In this document: positions 1-9,288 of the stretch, in pieces
Layout of the letters: every line of letters starts with the position of its first letter
Position numbering within the stretch: position 1 is the first letter of the stretch
The notes under the pieces: generated by a model
The model's input: only the letters and a program-made list of their open reading frames with translations
The model's database searches: none
What the model was told of the DNA's origin: nothing
Position numbers and translations under genes: made by a program
Assembly (NCBI GenBank): GCA_943908365.1
Contig: CALTTH010000003.1
Location: 35,104-99,103, forward strand
Length of the DNA: 64,000 nucleotides
Source: an uncultured Hyphomicrobiales bacterium
GTDB taxonomy: Bacteria; Pseudomonadota; Alphaproteobacteria; Rhizobiales; Rhizobiaceae
Direction of reading: 5' to 3'

Positions 1-1032
1 TTCCGGCGTATCCGGCAGCACCGCCGTGCCCCAGTCATTGGCACGCTGGTGACAGGTGATACATGCCGAGGTGGGATTATCGACAGGGCCATTTGCGCGA
101 CCGAAGAGTCCCAGGTTCTGGCGGGGAAGGGCGTAGAACATGGAGGCGACATCCGGATTGACCCAACTTTCTTTCGGCGTTGCTGCCTGCTCCAGATAAG
201 CCCTGGCGTTGAGCCCCGGGTCGCTACCCCAGATCAGCCCGACAGGCACTAATCGCTCATAAGGCATGTTGCCCGGCTGCATGGCGTTGTACATGAAGGT
301 CCCAAAGAACCAGCCGTTCGGCGAGCGCTTGTCCTTGACCGAAAGGTCCAACTGGAGAAGGCGCATGGTCATTACCCCGCCATCCTTCTCCCCGGCGACA
401 TCCCATTCTTTCGAGCCCGCAAGATAGGGAACGCTGGAGGGTGTGGCAGTGGTGAACAGCATTTTCGCAGACACCGCACCTTCCGCAAATGCAAAATCCC
501 GGGTCTTGGGGAAGGCGGGATCACCCCAGATCTGACCGAAGCCATAGCACGCCACATCATTATAGATGCCGACCGCGAAATTGCGCTCCCAGTCCATTTG
601 TAGCGCGTGAAGCTCCTTCGGCCGGGACCATCGCTCGGTCGTCATCCCACGCAGGGGCTCGCGCAACATGAAGAACCACGGCGCATCACACCACTGCTCT
701 TCCTTATTGTCCTCGATCCGCCAATCCACATCCGGCCGCGCATTGACCTTGATGACGTAGTTGAGGACCGACTGCATATAGTCACCTGGATTCTTGAACG
801 GATCGACCGTCAACCACGGGAGCTTGCTGTTGTCTGGCAAGGTCTTGGGAAAATCATAATGGATCTGAAACTTGCGATCCGTCTCATGCCCCTTGAGCGG
901 CAGGCTACTGGAACAGTCGAACTTGGCCTTGGCGGCGGCTGCAAAGCTGCTGTCTGCAGGCGCCGGACAGTCAGCCAACGCGGCGGAGGCCGGGAAGAAA
1001 AGAAGAGCGAAACTAAGGAGGCGTGCTTTCAT
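1..1032 (-). CDS. Secreted protein with C-terminal c-type heme motif (3' end beyond window)
   Basis: An open frame runs from the ATG at 1032 to the window edge (344 codons, no stop seen). The N-terminus (MKARLLSFALLFFPASAALA) is a typical Sec signal peptide, so the product is probably periplasmic. The body has no domain I recognise. Near the visible end, residues 324-328 read CITCH, a CxxCH covalent heme-attachment site, followed by QRANDWG. The single late motif suggests a cytochrome c-like or heme-dependent enzyme, but the family is unknown to me. The missing C-terminus may hold the axial Met or further motifs. It could instead be a non-heme hypothetical protein with a chance CxxCH. Confidence 0.75.
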   Translation of the reverse strand, partial: MKARLLSFALLFFPASAALADCPAPADSSFAAAAKAKFDCSSSLPLKGHETDRKFQIHYDFPKTLPDNSKLPWLTVDPFKNPGDYMQSVLNYVIKVNARPDVDWRIEDNKEEQWCDAPWFFMLREPLRGMTTERWSRPKELHALQMDWERNFAVGIYNDVACYGFGQIWGDPAFPKTRDFAFAEGAVSAKMLFTTATPSSVPYLAGSKEWDVAGEKDGGVMTMRLLQLDLSVKDKRSPNGWFFGTFMYNAMQPGNMPYERLVPVGLIWGSDPGLNARAYLEQAATPKESWVNPDVASMFYALPRQNLGLFGRANGPVDNPTSACITCHQRANDWGTAVLPDTPE

Positions 1033-1380
1033 CAGTGAGTCTCCAGCAGACGGACGGGAGGTTGATGTAAAGTGAAGGATTTGGGATTGTAAATACGCAA
1101 CCTGAAACACGTTAGGCGAGTATTGAGGAGGATTCCGATGATGGCGGGGACGACCAGAATCAGATGTCACACCCGCTGGATGGTCTTCAGTAAGAACCAA
1201 ATGTGCGGCTTCAGACAGGCTTGAAAATGAGGCTCTAAAGTGTCCTGATAGCTGACCGGTTGGTGAGATAGAACCACGTCAAGCTTTGCCCGAGGCGAGT
1301 CTCCATCATGACTCTTCGATGCCGAAAGCCCGAAAAGATAGTCATGATCTCTTAAATAACTGATTTTTATCGAGAATTAT
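1033..1380. other. Gene-free stretch between the heme-motif gene and tRNA-Lys
   Basis: No reading frame with a credible start or ribosome site was found on either strand. It should contain the promoter of the minus-strand gene that starts at 1032. I see no clear hairpin or operator. Confidence 0.5.
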
Positions 1381-1456
1381 TGGTGAGAGCGCAGGGATTC
1401 GAACCCTGGACCTACTGATTAAAAGTCAGTTGCTCTACCGGCTGAGCTACGCTCTC
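1381..1456 (-). tRNA. tRNA-Lys (anticodon TTT)
   Basis: A 76-nt cloverleaf can be folded on the minus strand. The acceptor stem is GAGAGCG paired with CGCTCTC, followed by discriminator A and an encoded CCA. The D-arm begins TAGCTC. The anticodon arm is ACTGA-CTTTTAA-TCAGT with TTT at the anticodon position. The T-arm contains GGTTCGAATCC. All parts have standard length, so this should be functional tRNA-Lys reading AAA/AAG. Confidence 0.97.
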
Positions 1457-1639
1457 CCAAATGGGGGCGAAGCGCCCCTCGGAAGTGGGCGGAACATAGG
1501 TAGAGGCACGTTTGCGGTCAACCCAAAAAAACAGGATTACATCATCTTTCCGCGTTTTTTTGCCGCAACCGCAAAAAGGTGATTGGTGGCAAGGGTTTGG
1601 TGGAGCTACAAGGCATCGTGAACCGTCCGGAGTGCAGCA

Positions 1640-2386
1640 TTGACCATCGCCGATATTTCCCTCCTCACAGCGCTTTTCGCCGGTGCTTTGTCGTTCCTGT
1701 CTCCCTGTGTGCTGCCGCTCGTGCCGCCCTATCTTTGCTACATGGCGGGTATCTCGGTCGAGCAGTTCAGGGATGAGCGCTTCGAAGCAAAGCCGCAGGT
1801 TCGCAAGGCGGTGCTTATGGCGGCCCTGTTTTTCACGCTAGGCTTCGCCACGGTCTTCGTGGCGCTCGGTGCCGGTGCGTCCACCATTGGAATGGTGCTG
1901 CGCCAAAATCTCGACATTCTTGCCAAGATCGGCGGTCTGATCATCATCCTGATGGGCCTCAATTTCCTCGGAGTTTTTCGGATTGGCGTCTTCTCCCGCG
2001 AGGCGCGTTTCCAAAGCGGCGGCAAACCCGCCACGCTTTCAGGCGCCTATGTTATGGGACTGGCTTTTGCCTTTGGCTGGACACCTTGCATCGGTCCGGT
2101 ACTTGGCGCGATCTTGGGTGTTGCGGCCTCGCGCAACACGGTCGGCGAAGGCGCGATGCTGCTTGCCGTCTACTCTGCGGGTCTTGCCATCCCATTCTGG
2201 ATCGCTGCAGCTTTTTCCGGCGGTTTCATGCGCTTTCTCGCTCGTTTCCGCCGCCATCTGGGGCTTGTTGAGAAAGTCATGGGCGTCCTGCTGATCCTGA
2301 CCGGTATCGCCTTCATGTCCGGCTTCATCACCCATGTGGCGATCTGGTTTCAGGAGAGCTTTCCAATCCTGATGAAAATCGGCTAG
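1640..2386 (+). CDS. ccdA: Cytochrome c biogenesis protein CcdA (DsbD-type membrane thiol transporter)
   Basis: The 248-aa integral membrane protein has about six hydrophobic segments. Its two hallmark cysteines sit in conserved Pro-rich contexts: SPCVLPL (C23) and GWTPCIGP (C150). CcdA shuttles reducing equivalents from cytoplasmic thioredoxin across the inner membrane to reduce apocytochrome c heme-binding cysteines. That fits the cbb3 oxidase genes further along the window. The start is a TTG; no in-frame ATG precedes the first hydrophobic segment, and the N-terminus matches family length. An AEC-type transporter follows 35 nt downstream. Confidence 0.93.
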   Translation: MTIADISLLTALFAGALSFLSPCVLPLVPPYLCYMAGISVEQFRDERFEAKPQVRKAVLMAALFFTLGFATVFVALGAGASTIGMVLRQNLDILAKIGGLIIILMGLNFLGVFRIGVFSREARFQSGGKPATLSGAYVMGLAFAFGWTPCIGPVLGAILGVAASRNTVGEGAMLLAVYSAGLAIPFWIAAAFSGGFMRFLARFRRHLGLVEKVMGVLLILTGIAFMSGFITHVAIWFQESFPILMKIG

Positions 2387-2421
2387 ACCCTCTTGGAGAC
2401 GACGAGCACGGCGAGGGGGCC

Positions 2422-3366
2422 ATGGCTGAAATCGCCGGATTGCTGTTTCCGTTCTTTGGGCTGATCCTGATCGGCTATGTGGCGGCGCGGGTTACGCGCC
2501 AGCCCGCCGAAGCGCTCGGTTGGCTGAACACCTTCATCATTTATGCCGCACTTCCGGCACTGTTCTTCAAGCTCGTTGCTCGCACGCCGGTTGATCAATT
2601 GGCGCGGATGGATTTTGTGGTGCTGAGTCTAGCCGCCACCTACACGATCTTTCTTTGCCTCTTCCTGATCGGCTACTACGTGCGGCGCAACGGTTTTGCC
2701 GATTGCACAATCCAGAGCTTTGCCGGGGCCTACGGCAACATCGGTTATATGGGGCCAGGGCTGGCGCTGCTGGCGCTCGGCGAGCGCGCTGCCGTTCCCG
2801 TCGCATTGATTGTCTGTCTGGAAAACGCCGCGCATTTCGTTGCCGCACCGGCGCTGATGGCGATTGCTGGCGGCGACAAAAGGTCCCGTCTGACGCTCGC
2901 GGGCGATGTCGCCCGTAAAGTGCTGACGCATCCGTTTATTCTGTCGGTTCTCGTTGGCTTCCTGGCCGCCGTGTTGTCCTGGCAGCCGCCTCAGCCTGTG
3001 CAGCAACTCGTGGATTATCTGGCGCAGTCAGCGGCACCCTGCGCGCTGTTTGCCATGGGCGTGACACTCGCGCTCCGACCCTTGAAGCGTGTGCCGATGG
3101 AGATCAGTTACATCGTGCCGGCAAAGCTGATCATTCATCCGCTGCTGGCTTATGTCCTGATGTCAGCCTTCGGAAACTTCGATCCAGTCTGGGTATCGAC
3201 AGCGGTTCTTCTGGCGGCGCTGCCCACTGCGACAAACGTCTTCGTCATCGGCCAGCACTACCAGGTTTGGCAGGAGCGGGCGTCGGCGACGATCCTCATC
3301 TCTACTGTGCTTTCCGTCTTTACGGTCACGCTCGTGCTTTATTTTATTCGCGCAACGAGCGTCTAA
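2422..3366 (+). CDS. AEC-family (auxin efflux carrier-like) transporter
   Basis: The 314-aa protein has about ten hydrophobic helices arranged in two repeats. It shows the usual AEC features: an N-terminal LFPFFGLILIGY segment, a NTFIIYAALPALFF helix, a mid-protein YGNIGYMGPGLAL segment and a C-terminal ATNVFVIGQHY segment. AEC/BART-superfamily proteins in bacteria export or import small carboxylates; the substrate cannot be read from sequence. The ATG at 2422 follows ccdA by 35 nt, so the two may be cotranscribed. The last codons overlap the 3' end of the convergent UbiH-like gene by 23 nt. Confidence 0.88.
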   Translation: MAEIAGLLFPFFGLILIGYVAARVTRQPAEALGWLNTFIIYAALPALFFKLVARTPVDQLARMDFVVLSLAATYTIFLCLFLIGYYVRRNGFADCTIQSFAGAYGNIGYMGPGLALLALGERAAVPVALIVCLENAAHFVAAPALMAIAGGDKRSRLTLAGDVARKVLTHPFILSVLVGFLAAVLSWQPPQPVQQLVDYLAQSAAPCALFAMGVTLALRPLKRVPMEISYIVPAKLIIHPLLAYVLMSAFGNFDPVWVSTAVLLAALPTATNVFVIGQHYQVWQERASATILISTVLSVFTVTLVLYFIRATSV

Positions 3367-4558
3367 GGCTCCCGACGATCAGTGAGGGAAGCGCCTTGAT
3401 GCCACGGCCAGGTTCGATGCCCTCGCGCATTACAAGACCACTAAGTGGCCCTACATTGCCGAGAACATGAAGGCCCGCCGCACGGGCCATCTGCATCGGC
3501 AGCATACCGGAGAGGAGCGACCGGTTGAGAAGATCGACACTCAGCGTGCGGCTGAAAACGTCCGCACGGCGACGACGATCAAATGTCGCGCCGGCATCTG
3601 CCGGGATCGCGCCACCGGTCAATGTGCCGAGCATGTCGGTCAAGACGATGATGTCGCGAAGGCTGAGATTGAGACCCTGCGCGCCGATTGGCGGAAAGCC
3701 GTGCCCCGCCTCGCCAATGAGCGCGACGCGTCCCTTGCCGAAGGCGCGGGCCGTCATGCTGGAAAGCGGCCATGTCTGCACGCCATCTTCGACGGAAACC
3801 TTGCCGAGCATGGACTGCATGCGTTCCTCTACGCGCGCGCTTAACGCTTCCAGCGGCAAGGCTGCAAGTTCGGCCGCCTGCTCTGGTTTGACGACCCAGA
3901 CAAGGCTGGAGCGATCGCCGGGTAGCGGAACCTGGGTGAAGGGTCCGGTCGGCGTATGAAACTCTGTTGAGATGTTGCCATGCGGGCGGGTGTGCGAGAA
4001 ATTAAGAACGACGGCAGTCTGCGGATAGGACCAACTGCGAACTCCGATCCCTGCCGCCTCGCGAACCTTGGAATGTCTGCCATCCGCGCCGATGACAAAG
4101 CTGCTCGAAACCGTCTCCCCGTTCGTCAGCATGAGTGAGACCTCATGAGGTCCGACTTCCACAGCATCGACACTCGCATCGACGAGGGTGATGTTGTTCT
4201 CCTGCGCAACAGCTTGCGAAAGAACGCTGAGCAGTGCGCTATTCGGCATATTCCACCCAAAGGCGGCAAGCCCGATCTCCGACGAGCGGAAGGCGACCGT
4301 CGGCGCGCGTAGCAAACGGTCCGTGCCATCGATGATCTGCATCGTAGAGAGCCGCGCAGCGGATGGTTCGATTTTGGACCAAACGCCAAGCCGATCGAGA
4401 AAGCGGATGGACTGATCCATCAGAGCCGTCGTGCGGCGATCGGTCCTGTCGGTTTGGGGCGCTATGAGCGCGACGTTCCGGCCAGCGCGTGCAATGGCAA
4501 GAGCTGCGATTTGTCCTGCAAGTCCAGCGCCGACAACGGCAACTTCGAAGTTCTTCAT
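3344..4558 (-). CDS. UbiH/UbiF/VisC/COQ6-family FAD-dependent hydroxylase
   Basis: The 404-aa flavoprotein monooxygenase is probably a ubiquinone-biosynthesis ring hydroxylase acting at the inner membrane. The N-terminal Rossmann motif VVGAGLAG (GxGxxG at residues 10-15) binds FAD. A DG motif (IGADGRHSKVR) lies mid-protein. The second FAD motif reads LIGEAGHGFPPIGAQGLN, with Glu where the family's GD motif usually has Asp. An upstream frame extends to 4645, but the ATG at 4558 is preceded by AGGA at good spacing and puts the Rossmann fold at the N-terminus. It converges on the AEC transporter. Ring position specificity is not inferable. Confidence 0.9.
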   Translation of the reverse strand: MKNFEVAVVGAGLAGQIAALAIARAGRNVALIAPQTDRTDRRTTALMDQSIRFLDRLGVWSKIEPSAARLSTMQIIDGTDRLLRAPTVAFRSSEIGLAAFGWNMPNSALLSVLSQAVAQENNITLVDASVDAVEVGPHEVSLMLTNGETVSSSFVIGADGRHSKVREAAGIGVRSWSYPQTAVVLNFSHTRPHGNISTEFHTPTGPFTQVPLPGDRSSLVWVVKPEQAAELAALPLEALSARVEERMQSMLGKVSVEDGVQTWPLSSMTARAFGKGRVALIGEAGHGFPPIGAQGLNLSLRDIIVLTDMLGTLTGGAIPADAGATFDRRRRADVFSRTLSVDLLNRSLLSGMLPMQMARAAGLHVLGNVGPLSGLVMREGIEPGRGIKALPSLIVGSLRRSLRE

Positions 4559-4765
4559 CGTCCTGTTCCATTCCTGCAGTCGAGGCTCAACACATAGTGG
4601 CTTTGCGCCGTCGAATCCAGAAGCCATCTGGTCAGAGATCGCCATATCGGCGCAACCGGATGCTGATTAAGTTCGAGGATAAGCATTCCCGCATGGTTGC
4701 AAAGAGCGGTGAATGGTCGCATATCGGATAAAGAGAACGAATAAGAGCGGGGCCGTTACGCTGTC

Positions 4766-5497
4766 ATGAAGATCTTCAACTACAGACGCGTACCCTATGC
4801 CGAAATCCGGGCGTTCTCCGTTCACATCCTCACAGCCTCAGGTTCCTTTCTTGCATTTCTTGGTGTCGTTGCCGCTGCTGAACATCGTTTTGTCGATATG
4901 TTCTGGTGGCTCGGCCTCGCGCTTCTCGTCGATGGCATCGACGGGCCAATCGCCCGCAAGGTTCAGGTCAAGGAAGTCTTGCCCAACTGGTCCGGTGATA
5001 CGCTGGATAACATTATCGATTACGTCACCTATGTGCTGCTTCCTGCCTTTGCTCTCTATCAGAGTGGCATGATCGGGGAGCCCTGGTCCTTCGTCGCCGC
5101 CGGCATGATCGTGGTCTCCAGTGCGATCTATTACGCCGATATGGGCATGAAAACCGATGAGTACTTCTTTTCGGGCTTCCCGGTCGTCTGGAACATGGTG
5201 GTGTTCACGCTCTTCGTCATCGATGCCAGCGCCACCACGGCCATGATCATCGTGACGGTGTCGGTGATTCTGACGTTCCTGCCGATCAACTTCCTGCATC
5301 CCGTTAGGGTCAAGCGGCTCCGGTGGCTGAACATGGCTGTCTTCCTGCTCTGGTGCGTGCTGAGCGGATACTCGCTTCTGTTGCATTTTCAGTCGCCTGA
5401 CTGGCTTATTGCCGGGGTCGTCATAACGGGCATTTACCTCTATTGCATCGGCGGTATCATGCAGTTTGCTCCCTCCCTCGGGGCGAAAACCCGCTGA
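4766..5497 (+). CDS. pcs: Phosphatidylcholine synthase (CDP-diacylglycerol-choline O-phosphatidyltransferase)
   Basis: The 243-aa membrane protein has about eight hydrophobic segments. It carries the CDP-alcohol phosphotransferase signature in the Pcs spacing: D59-G60-x2-A63-R64-x12-G77-x3-D81-x3-D85. The x12 spacing distinguishes Pcs from PssA/PgsA. It condenses CDP-diacylglycerol with choline to phosphatidylcholine, a pathway typical of rhizobia, agrobacteria and Brucella. It stands alone, divergent from the UbiH-like gene. The start is the ATG at 4766. Confidence 0.95.
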   Translation: MKIFNYRRVPYAEIRAFSVHILTASGSFLAFLGVVAAAEHRFVDMFWWLGLALLVDGIDGPIARKVQVKEVLPNWSGDTLDNIIDYVTYVLLPAFALYQSGMIGEPWSFVAAGMIVVSSAIYYADMGMKTDEYFFSGFPVVWNMVVFTLFVIDASATTAMIIVTVSVILTFLPINFLHPVRVKRLRWLNMAVFLLWCVLSGYSLLLHFQSPDWLIAGVVITGIYLYCIGGIMQFAPSLGAKTR

Positions 5498-5663
5498 GAA
5501 AAACAGTGGTTCAAAAGCATGTTTGGATCGTTGTTTTTCAGTTGTACAGCGTCACAAAAAAGGATTTAGTACGCATAAAGAGCAGTGCTCAATTTTAGTG
5601 CAAGGGTGTCGATCCGCTCGTTAAGCCTCATAGAAGTGCGGCGATCGGTGAAAAGGGGAACAG

Positions 5664-7253
5664 GTGACGGAAACGGTTGCGTCTGGGGCTTTGCCCCTCT
5701 TGTCCGTGCGCCAGCTGACCAAGCTGTTTGGAACATTCGCCGCATGCAATGCGATCGATCTCGATATTGCACCTGGCGAGATTCACGCTCTTCTCGGTGA
5801 GAACGGTGCCGGAAAATCCACCCTCGTCAAAATGCTCTTTGGCGTGCTGGAACCCTCCAGCGGTGAGATCGTCTGGAACGGAAATTCTGTGCGGATCGGT
5901 TCGCCGCGAGAAGCCCGCAAGCTGGGCATCGGCATGGTATTCCAGCATTTCTCCCTTTTCGAGGCGCTGACCGTCGCTGAAAACATTGCACTCTCGCTCG
6001 ATCCCAAGATTTCTCTGAAGGAAATTGCGCGGGAAGCTGAAACACTCTCCAAGGCCTACGGCCTGCCGCTCGACCCTTACGCCCACGTTGCCGATCTTTC
6101 GGTGGGCGAGCGCCAGCGCATCGAGATCGTTCGCGCTCTTTTGCAGAACCCAAAGCTTATCATTCTGGATGAACCGACCTCCGTGCTGACGCCGCAGGAA
6201 GCGGACCGCCTGTTCGAAACGCTGGAGAAGCTGAAAGCAGAGGGCCGGTCGGTGCTTTATATCAGCCATCGTCTGGAAGAGGTGCAGCGCATCTGCGATC
6301 GCGCCACTGTGTTGCGCCACGGCAAAGTGACTGGGGCCTGCGACCCGCGCCAGGAAACGCCCGCCTCTCTGGCGCGCATGATGGTCGGTTCCGATGTCGC
6401 TGGCATTCAGCGCGACGACGAATGCACCATCGGTGACGTGGCCGTTGAAATCATCGGCCTTTCTGTTCCGGCACGCACGCCCTTTGCTGTGTCGCTCAAG
6501 AATATCGCCATGAAGGTGCGCGCAGGCGAGGTTCTGACCATCGCAGGTATTGCAGGCAACGGGCAGGGCGAGTTGTTCGATGCGCTGTCCGGTGAATATC
6601 CCGTCTCGAAGGACGACGCGATCTTCCTGCGCGGCAAGCCCGTCGGTCACATGGGCATCAATGGCCGCCGGTTGCTAGGGGCAGGCTTCGTCCCGGAAGA
6701 GCGCCATGGCCATGCAGCCGTGCCGAGTATGAGCCTCTCTGATAATCTTCTCCTGGCGCGCTGTCGATCCGACAAGAAGGCATTCTTAAGCGGCGGTTTC
6801 CTGAAAGTCGTCCGTCATTCGGTGATCAAGAACGCCGCCAAACGCATCTCCGAACACATGGATGTGCGCAAGAGCGGCGAAGACCCGCTCGCCGGTTCGC
6901 TCTCCGGCGGCAATCTTCAGAAATTCATCGTCGGTCGGGAGCTCGATCGACAGCCATCGGTTCTCGTCGTCAATCAGCCGACATGGGGCGTGGATGCGGG
7001 GGCGGCAAGCCGTATTCGCCAGGCACTCGTGGACATGGCGAAGGCCGGATCGGCGGTCATCGTGATCAGCCAGGATCTCGACGAGATCTTCGAGGTTGCG
7101 TCAAGCATTGCCGTTATTTCCGACGGTCAACTGTCCAGCGCCTATCCGGCAAAGGAGATGACGCGTGAGAAGATCGGCCTGTTAATGGGTGGCGTTCACG
7201 CAGGAAGCACAGGGCAGGCAGGGCATACGGAGCAGGTCGTTCATGCGCATTGA
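5664..7253 (+). CDS. ABC importer ATPase with two ATP-binding domains (nucleoside/BMP type)
   Basis: The 529-aa protein has two fused ABC cassettes, as in sugar and nucleoside importers (RbsA/YufO type). Domain 1 has Walker A GENGAGKST (residues 45-53), signature LSVGERQRIEI and Walker B LIILDEPTS. Domain 2 keeps the signature LSGGNLQKF, but its Walker A is degenerate and Walker B reads VLVVNQPTWG, the usual asymmetry of this family. The start is a GTG after AAAAGGGGAACAG. It is the first gene of a four-gene operon, and its stop overlaps the next start. The downstream BMP-type binding protein points to purine nucleosides or related substrates. Confidence 0.93.
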   Translation: MTETVASGALPLLSVRQLTKLFGTFAACNAIDLDIAPGEIHALLGENGAGKSTLVKMLFGVLEPSSGEIVWNGNSVRIGSPREARKLGIGMVFQHFSLFEALTVAENIALSLDPKISLKEIAREAETLSKAYGLPLDPYAHVADLSVGERQRIEIVRALLQNPKLIILDEPTSVLTPQEADRLFETLEKLKAEGRSVLYISHRLEEVQRICDRATVLRHGKVTGACDPRQETPASLARMMVGSDVAGIQRDDECTIGDVAVEIIGLSVPARTPFAVSLKNIAMKVRAGEVLTIAGIAGNGQGELFDALSGEYPVSKDDAIFLRGKPVGHMGINGRRLLGAGFVPEERHGHAAVPSMSLSDNLLLARCRSDKKAFLSGGFLKVVRHSVIKNAAKRISEHMDVRKSGEDPLAGSLSGGNLQKFIVGRELDRQPSVLVVNQPTWGVDAGAASRIRQALVDMAKAGSAVIVISQDLDEIFEVASSIAVISDGQLSSAYPAKEMTREKIGLLMGGVHAGSTGQAGHTEQVVHAH

Positions 7254-8331
7254 ACTGGAAAAACGCGCAGGGGTCTCCAAGCTCTTTGCCATTCTCTCGC
7301 CGCTCCTGGCTCTGGTGCTAACGCTTATCGTCGGTGCCATCATCTTCGCAGCGCTTGGCAAAGAGCCCATCGGCGCGCTCTACAGCTTCTTCATCGAGCC
7401 GTTGCTGGAAGTCTGGTCCTTGCATGAACTCGCGGTCAAGGCAGCGCCGCTGATCCTGATCGCGGTCGGGCTTGCCATTTGTTATCGGTCGAACAACTGG
7501 AATATCGGCGCGGAAGGTCAGTTCACCATCGGCGCAATCACCGGCTCCATCCTGCCTGTGCTGAACCCCGATTGGCAGTCGCCGATGATCCTGCCGCTGA
7601 TGCTTGTCATGGGGGCCGCAGGCGGCGCGCTTTACGCAGGTATTCCAGCGCTTTTGAAGACGCGGTTCAACACCAATGAGATCCTGACCAGCCTCATGCT
7701 GGTCTATGTCGCGCAGCTCTTTCTCGACTGGCTGGTGCGCGGCGCCTGGCGCGATCCGCAGGGCTACAACTTCCCGCAGACCAAGCCTTTCAACGAAAGC
7801 GCCGTCTTGCCTGAGCTACTGGATTCGGGGCGTGCCCATTGGGGCGTCGTCTTCGCGCTCGTCGCCGCCGTCGCGCTCTGGTTCATGATGCGCTACATGC
7901 TGAAGGGCTTCGAGGTGACCGTGCTCGGCCAATCGGCGCGGGCAGGGCGCTTTGCCGGTTTTTCCTCTCGCGGGATGGTGTGGTTTTCGCTGCTTCTGTC
8001 CGGCGCACTGGCAGGCCTTGCCGGAATTTCGGAAGTTTCCGGCTCCATCGGCCATTTGCAGCCCTCGATTTCGCCGGGCTACGGCTTCACCGCCATCATT
8101 GTTGCCTTTCTCGGCAGACTGAACCCACTCGGCATCATTGCCTCAGGGCTGGTTCTCTCGCTGACTTATCTTGGCGGTGAGGCGGTGCAGATGTCGCTGC
8201 AGATTTCAGACAAGGTCGTGCGGGTCTTCCAGGGACTGCTGCTCTTCTTCGTTCTGTCTTGCGATACGCTGATCCTCTACAAAATCCGCATCCGCTGGTC
8301 GCGCAGCGCTGCCCGTGAAGGAGCCGCATGA
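7243..8331 (+). CDS. ABC importer permease 1 (BMP/nucleoside type)
   Basis: The roughly 362-aa permease of the BPD-transp-2 fold has 8-10 hydrophobic helices. Family patterns are visible: YRSNNWNIGAEGQF, KTRFNTNEILTSLML and SPGYGFTAIIVAFLG. A longer frame begins at 7189, but the ATG at 7243 has GGAGCAGG ahead of it and overlaps the ATPase stop, as expected for translational coupling. It heterodimerises with the next gene product to form the membrane pore. Confidence 0.93.
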   Translation: MRIELEKRAGVSKLFAILSPLLALVLTLIVGAIIFAALGKEPIGALYSFFIEPLLEVWSLHELAVKAAPLILIAVGLAICYRSNNWNIGAEGQFTIGAITGSILPVLNPDWQSPMILPLMLVMGAAGGALYAGIPALLKTRFNTNEILTSLMLVYVAQLFLDWLVRGAWRDPQGYNFPQTKPFNESAVLPELLDSGRAHWGVVFALVAAVALWFMMRYMLKGFEVTVLGQSARAGRFAGFSSRGMVWFSLLLSGALAGLAGISEVSGSIGHLQPSISPGYGFTAIIVAFLGRLNPLGIIASGLVLSLTYLGGEAVQMSLQISDKVVRVFQGLLLFFVLSCDTLILYKIRIRWSRSAAREGAA

Positions 8332-9251
8332 TGGATATGTTTCAGGCGATCCTTCTCACCGTCATTACCGCTGCAACGCCGCTGGTCATCGCTGCGCTTG
8401 GTGAACTCGTCACCGAGCGCGCCGGCGTCCTCAACCTCGGTGTCGAAGGCATGATCGTCATTGGTGCGGTCTGCGCCTTCGCCGCCGCACATCTGAGTGG
8501 TTCGCCCTATATCGGCATTCTCGCCGGGATCGCGGCGGGTGCGCTGTTCTCGCTGCTCTTCGGTTTCCTGACGCTCACGCTGGTCACCAACCAGGTGGCG
8601 ACCGGTCTAGCGCTCACCATTCTAGGTCTTGGCGTCTCCGGCATGTTGGGAGAAAGCTTCGTCGGCGTTCCCGGCGTCAAGCTGCCGAACATCGTTTTTC
8701 CCGTGCTTTCGGATATTCCGTTTATCGGGCCGATTCTCTTCCGCCAGGATCTGATCTTCTACATCTCGATTGCGCTCGTCTTTGGTATCAGCTGGTTCCT
8801 GTTCAAAAGCCGCACCGGGCTAAAAATCCGCGCGATCGGTGACAGCCATTCGTCAGCCCATGCGCTAGGCATCAACGTCATCCGCACGCGCTATTTCGCT
8901 GTGATGTTTGGCGGCGCCTGTGCGGGTCTTGCGGGCGCGCAACTCTCGCTGGTCTACACGCCGCAATGGGTGGAAAACATGTCTGCCGGTCGTGGCTGGA
9001 TTGCGCTGGCACTCGTCGTCTTCGCATCCTGGCGGCCATGGCGGGTGCTGGCGGGCGGCTATCTCTTCGGCGCAGTGACGATCGGCCAGTTGCATGCGCA
9101 GGCCTTCGGCATTGGTGTGCCATCACAGCTACTTTCAGCGCTTCCTTATGTAGCAACTATTGTGGTGTTGATTATCATCTCCCATAATCGGCGCACGACG
9201 CTGATCAATACACCGGCATCGCTCGGCAAACCTTTCGTGCCGGATCGCTAA
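8328..9251 (+). CDS. ABC importer permease 2 (BMP/nucleoside type)
   Basis: The 307-aa second permease overlaps the first by 4 nt. It has about eight hydrophobic helices, and its N-terminal LGELVTERAGVLNLGVEGM is the conserved opening of this permease subfamily. A central loop (KIRAIGDSHSSAHALGINV) is the EAA-like contact with the ATPase. Together with permease 1, the twin ATPase and the downstream binding protein it completes an importer of the YufOPQ/NupABC kind. Confidence 0.93.
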   Translation: MMDMFQAILLTVITAATPLVIAALGELVTERAGVLNLGVEGMIVIGAVCAFAAAHLSGSPYIGILAGIAAGALFSLLFGFLTLTLVTNQVATGLALTILGLGVSGMLGESFVGVPGVKLPNIVFPVLSDIPFIGPILFRQDLIFYISIALVFGISWFLFKSRTGLKIRAIGDSHSSAHALGINVIRTRYFAVMFGGACAGLAGAQLSLVYTPQWVENMSAGRGWIALALVVFASWRPWRVLAGGYLFGAVTIGQLHAQAFGIGVPSQLLSALPYVATIVVLIIISHNRRTTLINTPASLGKPFVPDR

Positions 9252-9288
9252 AAATCCAAAAGTCATGCCTAACCAAGCAGGGGTAAAA

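Noticed and set aside
5498..5663. Purine-type riboswitch ahead of the BMP importer
   Set aside because: Only a loose inverted repeat (GAAAAACA/TGTTTTTC) is present; no conserved riboswitch core could be recognised.
5628..6650. 340-codon minus-strand frame opposite the ABC ATPase gene
   Set aside because: Antisense shadow of a clear ATPase with intact motifs.
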